This document shows, one piece after another, positions 1-7,366 of a DNA stretch of 25,451 nucleotides. Below the pieces are notes generated by a model. The model saw only the letters and a list, made by a program, of their open reading frames with translations. It had not been told where the DNA came from and did not search any database. Numbering within the stretch: the stretch's first letter is position 1; each line of letters opens with the position of its first letter. Source of the stretch: UBA12078 sp964573565 (GTDB lineage: Bacteria > Patescibacteriota > Dojkabacteria > SC72). Location: positions 1 to 25,451 of the forward strand of contig CAZNJV010000002.1 of NCBI GenBank assembly GCA_964573565.1, in the 5' to 3' direction. A program made the translations under genes and the position numbers.

Positions 1-479
1 GCGACATAGAGTGCTCCTGCTATGTTTGCAATTGATGCTACTGATATCCATCCAAGATATATGTTAAAAGGTGTTTTCTTGACTAGTGATACTTCAGGTT
101 TGTTAAGTTTTAGTGCAATGATTATTAAGCTTGCGAGGATTACTAGCATTAATATGACTGAGTAATTTATGAGTTGGTAATGCCACATAAATATCCATGC
201 GGTATTTGCTAGGCTACTTGCTATTACATATGGTGCGATAGCCATATCATCCTTGGTGAATCTTGTGAACATGGAGATGAGATATATTATTATTCCTAGG
301 TATATAACTCCCCAGATTGAAAATACATAGCCTGCAGGTACAAAGTATATTGCGAGAGAGTTTGAGATCTCTGCGGTTGTTAGCCCATTTATTGGTAATG
401 CATTGGCTAAGATATTTACTACAAACATTGCTAGTACTGATACTATTACTGCTATCTTTAAGATTAATTCTTTTTTCAT
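1..479 (-). CDS. TspO/MBR-type tryptophan-rich membrane protein, partial (C-terminus beyond window edge)
   Basis: An open frame of 159 codons runs from the ATG at 479 to the left edge with no stop. The translation is strongly hydrophobic. It has an N-terminal membrane segment (about residues 5-28), then the stretch PAGYVFSIWGVIYLG at about 48-62, and later NTAWIFMWHYQ. These tryptophan-rich blocks are typical of the prokaryotic 'tryptophan-rich sensory protein' relatives of TspO/MBR, which are integral membrane proteins of about 250 residues. At least four membrane segments are visible here. Family members have been linked to porphyrin or stress responses, but the ligand of this branch is not known and nothing in this sequence reveals it. 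A 24-base palindrome lies three bases upstream of the start and may be its operator. The family call rests on remembered motifs, not on a search. Confidence 0.7.
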   Translation of the reverse strand, partial: MKKELILKIAVIVSVLAMFVVNILANALPINGLTTAEISNSLAIYFVPAGYVFSIWGVIYLGIIIYLISMFTRFTKDDMAIAPYVIASSLANTAWIFMWHYQLINYSVILMLVILASLIIIALKLNKPEVSLVKKTPFNIYLGWISVASIANIAGALYV

Positions 480-482
480 AGA

Positions 483-506
483 TATATAGATAAAGTTATC
501 TATATA
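483..506. promoter_or_regulatory. 24-base palindrome next to the TspO-like gene start (possible operator)
   Basis: TATATAGATA (483-492) and TATCTATATA (497-506) are perfect 10-base inverted arms around the 4-base centre AAGT. The element begins three bases upstream of the ATG at 479 and covers the place where a -10 box would sit for a short-leader transcript. That position suits a repressor site. It could also be a chance AT-rich palindrome or an RNA hairpin. Confidence 0.45.
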
Positions 507-542
507 AATATAGCATATGGGATATTTTTGTGAAGATTACAG

Positions 543-574
543 GGGGAGACCTTGGTTTAGGTCAAGGTCTCCCC
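543..574. terminator. GC-rich perfect hairpin downstream of the 78-aa gene
   Basis: GGGGAGACCTTG (543-554) and CAAGGTCTCCCC (563-574) form a perfect 12-bp stem with an 8-base loop. It begins 12 bases past the stop codon of the minus-strand gene ending at 587, the right place for its terminator. No T-run follows on either strand, so it is not a textbook intrinsic terminator. It may instead stabilise the mRNA 3' end. The stem is much richer in GC than its surroundings. Confidence 0.5.
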
Positions 575-586
575 GGATTGGATAAG

Positions 587-823
587 TTAGAACACGATGG
601 ATTGTGCCTTTTGGAGTATTACACTCGCTAACTTGTCCATGATTCTCCGAATTCTTTCTTCTGAACAATCGTCAAATCGAAAACCGATTTGGGGGTTATC
701 GATTTTGGACAGTGATGTCCAGATTGTAAACATTTGCCCAAGAAGAATCGTGTCTTGAGTTTTTTCGTAAGTCTCAAGAAGTAGTTCGCCTTGTGCAATT
801 AGTGCTTCGTCCTCTTTGGACAT
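587..823 (-). CDS. 78-aa hypothetical protein
   Basis: This is a small soluble protein, mostly charged and probably helical, with no membrane segment and no motif I recognise. It begins MSKEDEALIAQGELLLETYE and ends in AQSIVF, with one cysteine near the middle in FRFDDCSEERIRRIMDKL. I chose the ATG at 823 because AAGG lies 9 bases upstream. The in-frame ATG at 832 sits directly on that AAGG and would add three residues. Its layout differs from most genes here: a -10 box at 864-869, a leader of about 35 bases, a real Shine-Dalgarno sequence and a 3' hairpin. These signals make it a likely real gene despite its size. Function unknown. Confidence 0.65.
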   Translation of the reverse strand: MSKEDEALIAQGELLLETYEKTQDTILLGQMFTIWTSLSKIDNPQIGFRFDDCSEERIRRIMDKLASVILQKAQSIVF

Positions 824-863
824 GTGTACCATCCTTGAATGATAGAATTTTTAAGAACCGGTT

Positions 864-869
864 ATTATA
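864..869 (-). promoter_or_regulatory. -10 box TATAAT for the 78-aa gene
   Basis: The minus strand reads TATAAT here, 40 bases before the ATG at 823. Transcription would start near 857, inside the palindrome AACCGGTT (856-863). No good -35 hexamer is apparent. Confidence 0.55.
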
Positions 870-912
870 CTACAGGCCCATATGATTCTCAATTCCCCCT
901 ATCTAATAATCT

Positions 913-921
913 TGATATAAT
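913..921 (+). promoter_or_regulatory. Extended -10 promoter of the ABC-F gene, leaderless geometry
   Basis: TGATATAAT is a TGn-extended -10 box. Eight bases separate the last T from the ATG at 930, so transcription would start at or within a base or two of the start codon. No Shine-Dalgarno sequence could fit. Confidence 0.6.
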
Positions 922-929
922 CTGATCCT

Positions 930-2432
930 ATGTTAAATATTGAAAAAATCTCTTTAAACAGAGGAAACAAAGAAATATTAAAAGATATAACACTAACAAT
1001 AGATTCTAATGAAAAAATAGGATTAGTTGGTGTAAATGGTGCTGGAAAATCTACACTCTTGAAGATTGTTGTAGCAAGAGAAGAACCAGATCTAGGGACA
1101 ATCTCTTTCAAAGGAACAATCTCATACCTTGCACAGGAGACTCACAGAGGATTGGATGTTGAGAATTATCCCGATCTGACTATTGGAGAATATCTCATTA
1201 TCGAAAAAGAAGTAGAGGCAGAAGAATGGGAGATTAAGAAGCTACTAAATAATCTTAAAATGGAAGACAAAGATTGTGATAGCAAATTAGGAGAGCTTTC
1301 TGGTGGACAGAAAATAAAGGTTGAAATCATAAAGATCCTTCTGGAAAAATCGGATCTTTTAGTTCTTGATGAACCTACAAACTTTCTTGATATTCCATCT
1401 GCGGAATGGTTAATGAGGTATCTCATCTCCTACCCTAAAGCTGTTTTAGTTGTCTCACATGACCTGAGATTGATGAATAAGGGATTAAGTAAGATATGGT
1501 ACCTAAATGAAAAAACACACGATGTAGAGGTGTACAGGGGTAACTATGAGCAATTTCTTAAGGTAAAAGCTTTGAGAGATGAATTCCTAGTAAAGCAGCT
1601 AGAATCAGAGGAGAAGAAAGCTGAACGAGTATTTGAATTAGCCCAGGGCCTTTCCGGAAGAAAAAGTATCAAGGAGAAAAAGAGAGCCGCAAGAAAGTTT
1701 GAAGAAGCTAAGGTTTTAAAAAATGAAGTTAATGAGCTACGTACCAAACTTACAAAATCCAAAAGGATGAGAATTGGGATACCTACTCCATCACAGAGTA
1801 GTATGAATGTTTTAGAGGTCAACAATATATCTAAGTCATATATCGATCCCATTATGGTATTGAGAGATGTCTCTTTCAAAGTTCATAGGTATGAGAGAAT
1901 TGCAATCATTGGTAAGAATGGTGTTGGTAAGACGACATTACTTAAGATTCTTGCTGGTAAACAGAAAGCAACCGATGGAGAATTTGAATGGGGATATGGT
2001 ACAGATTTTGGTTATTATTCACAGGAGAATGAGGATTTGGATTTGAATATGTCTGTTTGGGAAAATGTTGAGAAATTGGATTGGGGGAATATTGATAAAA
2101 GGAAGTTCTTGGGTAGTTTCTTGATATCGGGTGAGATGGTTGATCAGAAGGTATCTACCTTATCTGGTGGTGAAAAGACGAGGTTGGCTTTAGCTAAGCT
2201 CTTTGCAGGTAGGCATAATGTATTAATGTTGGACGAACCAACTACTTACTTAGATCCAGATTCTCAAAAGGTATTGCTAGAGGCATTAAAGGAATACAAG
2301 GGTACTATATTGATTGTTAGCCATGAGCCAATGTTTGTAAAAGAATTGAATATTGAGAAAGTTTTGCTAATGCCTGAAGAAAGGTTTACATACTTTAAAG
2401 AGGAGTATATGGAGAGGATTGGAGTGATATAA
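930..2432 (+). CDS. ABC-F family ATPase (ribosome-associated translation factor)
   Basis: This 500-residue protein has two tandem ATP-binding cassettes and no membrane domain. Cassette 1 has Walker A GVNGAGKST (34-42), signature LSGGQ (123-127), Walker B LLVLDEP (143-149) and a VSH switch histidine near 176-178. A charged, helical linker follows at about 205-290. Cassette 2 has Walker A GKNGVGKTT (328-336), LSGGE (411-415), VLMLDEP (431-437) and a second VSH. ABC-F proteins bind the ribosomal E site and ease stalled or inhibited translation through the linker. The length fits the shorter EttA/Uup/YfmR-like group, but I cannot assign the subfamily from motifs. The start follows a -10 box directly. 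The stop abuts the stop of the convergent gene, with no base between them. Confidence 0.93.
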   Translation: MLNIEKISLNRGNKEILKDITLTIDSNEKIGLVGVNGAGKSTLLKIVVAREEPDLGTISFKGTISYLAQETHRGLDVENYPDLTIGEYLIIEKEVEAEEWEIKKLLNNLKMEDKDCDSKLGELSGGQKIKVEIIKILLEKSDLLVLDEPTNFLDIPSAEWLMRYLISYPKAVLVVSHDLRLMNKGLSKIWYLNEKTHDVEVYRGNYEQFLKVKALRDEFLVKQLESEEKKAERVFELAQGLSGRKSIKEKKRAARKFEEAKVLKNEVNELRTKLTKSKRMRIGIPTPSQSSMNVLEVNNISKSYIDPIMVLRDVSFKVHRYERIAIIGKNGVGKTTLLKILAGKQKATDGEFEWGYGTDFGYYSQENEDLDLNMSVWENVEKLDWGNIDKRKFLGSFLISGEMVDQKVSTLSGGEKTRLALAKLFAGRHNVLMLDEPTTYLDPDSQKVLLEALKEYKGTILIVSHEPMFVKELNIEKVLLMPEERFTYFKEEYMERIGVI

Positions 2433-2810
2433 TTATTCTACTACGAAGTTGACTACAGCGTCCCCACTAGCATTAAATGTCCCAGAATATGAGTAATCTT
2501 TTATAACTGCGGAGCAGACTCCCTCTGTTGGTTCTTCCTCTATGCTGACCTGTATTTTTACCTGCTCAGGATAGCTCTCTGATACGATAGCTTGTGTGTT
2601 TACTGAGTAACATGGAGTTGGCAATGTCCCTGTTACAGAATAGGTCCAGAGATTCTCTCCCTGATAGGTATAGGTGGCATAAAATGTGTTACTGGATTTA
2701 GTTTGTTCTTGTCCGATGTTATTTTTTTGAGAAAATATAGTATATGCAATGTATCCTATTAGTAATATACCAACAACAATAGTCGTGATCCAAATGAGTT
2801 TCTTTTTCAT
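2433..2810 (-). CDS. Small membrane-anchored extracytoplasmic protein, unknown function
   Basis: The 125-residue protein begins MKKK and has one membrane segment at about residues 5-27, followed by a polar linker and an outward-facing domain of about 90 residues. That domain looks beta-rich (YSVTGTLPTPCYSVNTQA, then VKIQVSIEEE). It has two cysteines, in PTPCYS and EGVCSAV, that could form a disulfide outside the cell. There is no lipobox cysteine after the membrane segment, so it is a signal anchor rather than a lipoprotein. Pairs of 'TPC' and 'GVC' motifs occur in some small secreted proteins, but I cannot name a family. Its stop codon touches the stop of the ABC-F gene. Divergent from the gene at 2915. 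Confidence 0.75.
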   Translation of the reverse strand: MKKKLIWITTIVVGILLIGYIAYTIFSQKNNIGQEQTKSSNTFYATYTYQGENLWTYSVTGTLPTPCYSVNTQAIVSESYPEQVKIQVSIEEEPTEGVCSAVIKDYSYSGTFNASGDAVVNFVVE

Positions 2811-2914
2811 ATATTTTTTATCTCAATTTATATTACATATGATACTAAATATTTGGAGGTTTGTGGATCTAGGTGTAATATGAATGAAAATAACTTGAAC
2901 CACACATCTTGATC

Positions 2915-3436
2915 ATGGATTCTACTAAACCAGAATTTGAAACCTCAGAACCACAAAATTTTTCTATTGATTTTCTTAAAGAAATCAAATTTAAGAAACC
3001 AAGAAAAAAATTGGAAAGAATCATTGTTGATTCTAAAAAAATACCAAAAGTAGATTTGAAAAGTAAGCTAGTTTCATCAGGGATCTTGGAAGAGGGAGAT
3101 TCTCCATTACAAATAATTCTTTTCGCAAAAAGAGAAGGACTAAGAAGAAGTTTTGGGATTTTGGCAAATATGGGAGCTAAGGATGTTGCCGGATTGTACG
3201 TAACTTCTGAAAATTATGATGATATAAACGGAGACCCGATTTTTTCTGTAACAGTAAAATGTCCAAGAAGAGACGAAAATGATAAATATGATCATACCGA
3301 AACAAATAGCGGGCCAGTGATAGAAGATCCCGTTAGTAGTAAGTTGCTAAATGAAGTTTTTGGGGCTTTTATGGCTTCTTACATAAAAGAACCGTTATCA
3401 ATAACTCCACCTCCAACCACATATTCTCCATCGTAG
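2915..3436 (+). CDS. 173-aa hypothetical protein overlapping the 3' end of mnmA
   Basis: I do not recognise this protein. It is soluble, with a lysine-rich first third (IKFKKPRKKLERI), then a more ordered core around GLRRSFGILANMGAKDVAGLYV, and a proline-rich tail PPPTTYSPS. The ATG at 2915 is preferred to the TTG two codons earlier. A possible -10 box TAATAT lies at 2876-2881. The last 58 bases lie antisense to the 3' end of mnmA, and the proline-rich tail is encoded there. The tail may therefore have arisen by loss of an earlier stop codon rather than by selection on its sequence. The A-rich codon use is like that of other plus-strand genes here. Function unknown. Confidence 0.7.
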   Translation: MDSTKPEFETSEPQNFSIDFLKEIKFKKPRKKLERIIVDSKKIPKVDLKSKLVSSGILEEGDSPLQIILFAKREGLRRSFGILANMGAKDVAGLYVTSENYDDINGDPIFSVTVKCPRRDENDKYDHTETNSGPVIEDPVSSKLLNEVFGAFMASYIKEPLSITPPPTTYSPS

Positions 3437-4473
3437 AATACTACTGATTGTCCCGGAGTAATGGCCCTTTGTGGAGTATCAAACAGAACCTCTACTCTTC
3501 CATCTTCCAAAGGTTTAATAACAGCAGGGGCCTCCTTAGCACCATACCTTATCTTTGCTTCCACCTTCATTTCTTTTTCTAATTTCTCAATACCGATCCA
3601 ATTTAAATCTCTTGCAATTAAACTATTAGAAAAAGTTTCTTCGTCATTCCCTACAATTACCTGATTCCTTTCAATATCTATCTCTACAACATACAAAGGC
3701 ATATTACTTGGTATACCTAAACCCTTTCTTTGCCCGACAGTATAGTTAAATATCCCATTATGTTTTCCTAACACATCTCCTTTAGTATCTACAATATCTC
3801 CAGGAAGCATCTCTGAGTCTGTATGCTCTGATATGAACTTTGCATAATCATTATCCTCTACAAAGCATATCTCTTGGCTATCTGGTTTACTTGCTACGCC
3901 AAGATCATATTTCTTAGCGATCTCTCTAATTTTGTCTTTCTCATATCCCCCAACTGGAAAGAGAGTTTTAGCTAGTTGATCTTGTGTAAGGTTATACAAG
4001 GCATATGTTTGATCTTTGGTCTTACTAATAGCTTTTTTTAGTAGATATCTCCCATCTTTGAATTCCACTTGTGCATAATGCCCTGTGGCTATGTAGTCTA
4101 ATCCCATTGAAATTGCTTTGTCCAAGAGTGCCTCAAACTTAACCTCTTTGTTACATACGATACATGGATTAGGAGTCCTACCTGCTTGGTATTCCTTTAT
4201 GAAATATTCTATTACCCTCTCTCTAAATATATCTCTGAAGTTTAGGACATAGTATGGTATTCCCAGTTTGTCTGCGACTCGTCTTGCATCATTAACAGCT
4301 GTAAGCGAACAACACCCATTCTCTCTCTCTTCCTCCTCTTCTGTTTGCCATATCTGCATTGTAGCCCCAATTACTTCATAGCCTTGTTCTTTAAGTAAAG
4401 CGGCTGATACAGAGCTATCTACTCCTCCACTCATAGCTATTAATACTTTTTTATTGCTATTTGGCTGATTCAT
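3379..4473 (-). CDS. mnmA: tRNA-specific 2-thiouridylase MnmA
   Basis: MnmA activates U34 of tRNA(Lys/Glu/Gln) with ATP and inserts sulfur to give 2-thiouridine. From the ATG at 4473 the protein has 364 residues, the usual family length. The PP-loop motif SGGVDSS is at 15-21. The GRTPNPCIVCNKEVKF block carries the catalytic Cys at about 104, and SQEICFVEDNDY carries the second catalytic Cys at about 203. The C-terminus ends in VVGGGVIDNGSFM, typical of the beta-barrel domain. Its start lies 17 bases inside iscU, so translation is probably coupled. A longer start at 4491 would add six residues before the conserved region. Sulfur presumably comes from the neighbouring IscS, perhaps by way of IscU. 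Confidence 0.95.
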   Translation of the reverse strand: MNQPNSNKKVLIAMSGGVDSSVSAALLKEQGYEVIGATMQIWQTEEEEERENGCCSLTAVNDARRVADKLGIPYYVLNFRDIFRERVIEYFIKEYQAGRTPNPCIVCNKEVKFEALLDKAISMGLDYIATGHYAQVEFKDGRYLLKKAISKTKDQTYALYNLTQDQLAKTLFPVGGYEKDKIREIAKKYDLGVASKPDSQEICFVEDNDYAKFISEHTDSEMLPGDIVDTKGDVLGKHNGIFNYTVGQRKGLGIPSNMPLYVVEIDIERNQVIVGNDEETFSNSLIARDLNWIGIEKLEKEMKVEAKIRYGAKEAPAVIKPLEDGRVEVLFDTPQRAITPGQSVVFYDGEYVVGGGVIDNGSFM

Positions 4474-4840
4474 TTTTCTTCTTGTAATCATCAATCGCTG
4501 CTTTTATAGCCTGTTCTGCTAGGTTAGAGCAATGCATCTTTATAGGTGGTAAACCATCTAAAGCTTCTGCTACTGCCTTGTTAGTTATCTCTAAAGCCTC
4601 TTCTACTGTTTTCCCCTTTATCAATTCTGTTGCCATACTACTTGTTGCTACGGCAGCACCACACCCAAATGTTTTAAATTTGACATCCGTTATGACATTG
4701 TTCTCTATCTTTAGATACATCTTCATAATATCTCCACACACAGGATTACCGACCTGCCCAACACCATCTGCGTCAGGAATCTCTCCCACATTTCTAGGAT
4801 TCATGAAATGATCCATTACTTTGTTACTGTATTCTTCCAT
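4457..4840 (-). CDS. iscU: Iron-sulfur cluster scaffold IscU/NifU-like
   Basis: This 127-residue protein starts MEEYSNKVMDHFMNPRNVG, the usual N-terminus of the family. The three ligand cysteines are in GNPVCGD (with the conserved Asp two residues on), FGCGAA and MHCSNLAE. IscU assembles a transient Fe-S cluster from sulfur delivered by IscS, and in some lineages relays sulfur to MnmA. An upstream in-frame ATG at 4858 would add six residues unlike the family, so I prefer 4840. The gene overlaps iscS by 17 bases and mnmA by 17 bases, an arrangement that suggests coupled translation from a single transcript. The 'LPPIKMHC' spelling is close to NifU-type scaffolds found next to IscS and MnmA. 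Confidence 0.93.
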   Translation of the reverse strand: MEEYSNKVMDHFMNPRNVGEIPDADGVGQVGNPVCGDIMKMYLKIENNVITDVKFKTFGCGAAVATSSMATELIKGKTVEEALEITNKAVAEALDGLPPIKMHCSNLAEQAIKAAIDDYKKKNESAK

Positions 4841-6017
4841 TTTGTTTAAATGACTCATATAACGGGGACATAGCCCTAAGTTTTTTAATGATAGGAGGTA
4901 ATACTTCTACTAGATAGTCTATGTCACTATCCGTATTCTCCTCTCCAAATGTTAAACGTAATGATCCATGTGCTATCTCATGTGGTAACCCAATAGCTAA
5001 CAACACATGAGATGGATCTAATGATCCTGAGGTACATGCGGATCCACTTGATGCACAGATATTTTTCATATCTAATGACAGAAGTATGGATTCACCCTCT
5101 ACAAATTCAAAAGAAATATTTATATTCCCAGGTAATCTTTTCTCTGCATCTCCATTTAATCTGGAGTATGGAACCTTTTCTAGTATTTCTTTAATTGCGC
5201 GATCTCTTAATTTCAATAGCTTTTCATTATAGCTATCAATATTGGCACTAGCCATTTCAATAGCTTTTCCAAGCCCTACAATGCCTGCTACATTCTCTGT
5301 GCTAGCTCTCTTGCCTCTTTCTTGTTCACCACCATGTATGAAGGAATGAATTCTGACTCCATCTCGTATATACAAAACACCGACTCCCTTTGGTCCGTAA
5401 AATTTATGTGCAGAGAGGGATAGTAGATCTATATTCATATCTTTAACATCTACAGGTATGTTCCCTATGGCTTGTACTGCATCTGTATGGAAATATATTC
5501 CTTTTTCTTTTGCTAATGCTCCTATCTCTTTTATCGGTTGTATTGTCCCTATCTCGTTATTTGCAAACATGACAGATATTAATGTGGTGTCTGGTCTAAT
5601 AGCTTGCTTAATATCTTCTACATCTACAATTCCATTCTCTCTTACTGGTACATAGGTTACTTCAAAACCTTGTCTTTCTAAATATTTGCATGTGTTAAGT
5701 ACGGCATGATGTTCTATATTTGTTGTTATAATATGTTTCCCATTGTTTTGGTTTGCATATGCTACTCCTTTGATCGCCCAGTTATCTGATTCACTCCCTC
5801 CGCTAGTAAAGAATATCTCTTTTGGTAATGCACTGAGTGCTTTCGCTACTTTTTCTCTTGCATCTTCTATGGCTTTTCTATTCTCTCTTCCAAGTGAATA
5901 TATGGAGGATGGATTACCATATTCTTCTGTAAAATATGGGAGCATAGCTTCTAATACCTCTGGTTTTACAGGGGTTGTTGCTGCATGGTCTAGATATATT
6001 CTTTTATTTAATTCCAT
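4824..6017 (-). CDS. iscS: Cysteine desulfurase IscS/NifS-like
   Basis: This PLP enzyme takes sulfur from L-cysteine as an enzyme-bound persulfide and releases alanine. The protein has 397 residues. It opens with YLDHAATTPV (8-17). H104 in EHHAV stacks on PLP, D179 and Q182 lie in HTDAVQA, and the Schiff-base lysine K205 lies in SAHKFYGPKG. The mobile sulfur-carrying C328 lies in SSGSACTSG, a class I desulfurase arrangement. It is the first gene of the iscS-iscU-mnmA set and follows the MFS gene by 34 bases. Its own -10 box lies in that gap, 6 bases before the ATG, so the cluster can be transcribed separately from a leaderless message. Confidence 0.95.
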   Translation of the reverse strand: MELNKRIYLDHAATTPVKPEVLEAMLPYFTEEYGNPSSIYSLGRENRKAIEDAREKVAKALSALPKEIFFTSGGSESDNWAIKGVAYANQNNGKHIITTNIEHHAVLNTCKYLERQGFEVTYVPVRENGIVDVEDIKQAIRPDTTLISVMFANNEIGTIQPIKEIGALAKEKGIYFHTDAVQAIGNIPVDVKDMNIDLLSLSAHKFYGPKGVGVLYIRDGVRIHSFIHGGEQERGKRASTENVAGIVGLGKAIEMASANIDSYNEKLLKLRDRAIKEILEKVPYSRLNGDAEKRLPGNINISFEFVEGESILLSLDMKNICASSGSACTSGSLDPSHVLLAIGLPHEIAHGSLRLTFGEENTDSDIDYLVEVLPPIIKKLRAMSPLYESFKQNGRIQ

Positions 6018-6023
6018 GGATAT

Positions 6024-6032
6024 ATTTTACCA
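6024..6032 (-). promoter_or_regulatory. Extended -10 promoter of iscS, leaderless geometry
   Basis: The minus strand reads TGGTAAAAT, a TGn-extended -10 with one mismatch to TATAAT. Exactly six bases follow before the iscS ATG, which places the expected transcription start on the A of the start codon. Confidence 0.55.
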
Positions 6033-6051
6033 TAGAGGTCAAGCATGGGGG

Positions 6052-7314
6052 CTACACTTTCTCCAATTGTTGCTGTGGTAATCTAATTTTTCTAGGGGTT
6101 ACTATTAAAAGTATTATACCTAGTACTGCTGATATACCTCCGATAATTGCAAATGAATTTGTAAATCCTACATTGTCTGCTAGCAATCCTACTAAAGTAG
6201 GAGCGATGATATATGCAATAGAATAGCTAGCCTGTGATAACCCTATTAAATGTATACCCTTCTTCCCTAGCCTCTTTTGTAGATCACTGTAGATAGCATC
6301 ATCCAGTGGCCAGCAGAAAGACATTATGAGGTTGGAAAGTGCGACTATGATTAATATTGGGACTAACTTGTTGTCAAAAAATACTAATGAGGCCATTATT
6401 AAACCTGCTATTACAATAGCAATTTGTGAAAGTCTCTTCTTCCCTTTTCTAACATTCAATCTTAATACTATGAATGATCCTAATATATATGGTAGTGTTG
6501 CACCTACCATGATAGCCCAATCCCAGTCAGGATTATTTATTAATTTCTCACCATATATTCCAGAGAATGTTGCAAAACCAGCATATACAACCTCAACAAT
6601 TACAGACATGATGAGTACTATATATACCTTTTTAGAAAGAATCTTCCAAACTTTAAGTTCTCTAAATACTCCAAAATATTCTTTTATCTGACTCTTAGGT
6701 CTTACAGTTGTAGTATTCTTGTTTATGAATATTAATAGTAATGCGAATATTAAAGCTAGAGCTTCTATTGCTACAATGGAAGATGCATATGCGAAGATCC
6801 CCTTGATTAAAAGGAGTGCACCAATTATTGGTCCCAATATTTCAACTATATCTGTTAATATCTCAATTATGCTCCAGTTGTGTGAGTATGTAACCTCTTT
6901 CTCTTCTTCTACTATGAAGCTTTGTTGTGAGAACATTATGAATTCATAGTATATTCCCCACAGCATTACGGCTATTACAAAAAGCCAGATCATGGAGAAT
7001 ATATCTCCGAGTGCTGTTGTTATTGGGAATGTTATGGCTAGTATGATTCCTACTATGATCTGAAATTTCCAACCATATTTGGGGAATATGATTGGTATTA
7101 ATAGGTCACATGCGATTCCTATGACAGAGGATAGTGACATTATCATCCCTATCACAAAGTTTGAAGATATATGATTTCCTAATACAACAGGAAATACATA
7201 TGAGATTATTCCATCCCCAAGTAGTATTAAAAAGAGTGGTAGTAAGAAGTATGTAAATTTGTTTTTTGAGAAATTTTTAGGTATGAGATCTAGAAATCGT
7301 TTGTTCTTTACCAT
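6052..7314 (-). CDS. Major facilitator superfamily (MFS) transporter
   Basis: The 420-residue integral membrane protein has about eleven to twelve hydrophobic segments in two halves. A polar loop with the charged stretch RPKSQIKEYFGVFRELKVWKIL separates the halves at about residues 205-230. Length and topology fit a 12-helix MFS carrier. A basic cytoplasmic loop (RLNVRKGKKRLSQ) follows in the second half, and a motif-A-like GLLADNVGF lies near the C-terminus. The substrate cannot be told from the sequence; similar permeases in reduced genomes are annotated as putative efflux or sugar carriers. A weak -10 (AATAAT, 7320-7325) lies five bases before the start. The gene is divergent from the HAD gene across a 52-base gap. 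Confidence 0.85.
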   Translation of the reverse strand: MVKNKRFLDLIPKNFSKNKFTYFLLPLFLILLGDGIISYVFPVVLGNHISSNFVIGMIMSLSSVIGIACDLLIPIIFPKYGWKFQIIVGIILAITFPITTALGDIFSMIWLFVIAVMLWGIYYEFIMFSQQSFIVEEEKEVTYSHNWSIIEILTDIVEILGPIIGALLLIKGIFAYASSIVAIEALALIFALLLIFINKNTTTVRPKSQIKEYFGVFRELKVWKILSKKVYIVLIMSVIVEVVYAGFATFSGIYGEKLINNPDWDWAIMVGATLPYILGSFIVLRLNVRKGKKRLSQIAIVIAGLIMASLVFFDNKLVPILIIVALSNLIMSFCWPLDDAIYSDLQKRLGKKGIHLIGLSQASYSIAYIIAPTLVGLLADNVGFTNSFAIIGGISAVLGIILLIVTPRKIRLPQQQLEKV

Positions 7315-7366
7315 ATGGGATTATTGTGCACTTCTAAATGGGTAAATACCAACAGGATATGATATT

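Noticed and set aside
930..2432. ABC-F protein as an antibiotic-resistance gene
   Set aside because: The motifs identify the family, but housekeeping members are common and nothing here, such as a long linker or resistance context, points to ribosome protection against drugs.
2854..2865. GGAGG followed by a possible GTG or TTG start
   Set aside because: No open frame in phase with the 173-aa gene begins there; the in-frame GTG at 2873 is followed at once by TAA.
6017..6052. iscS as a simple continuation of the MFS transcript
   Set aside because: The gap is short, but a TGn-extended -10 box lies exactly six bases before the iscS start, so independent transcription is at least as likely.
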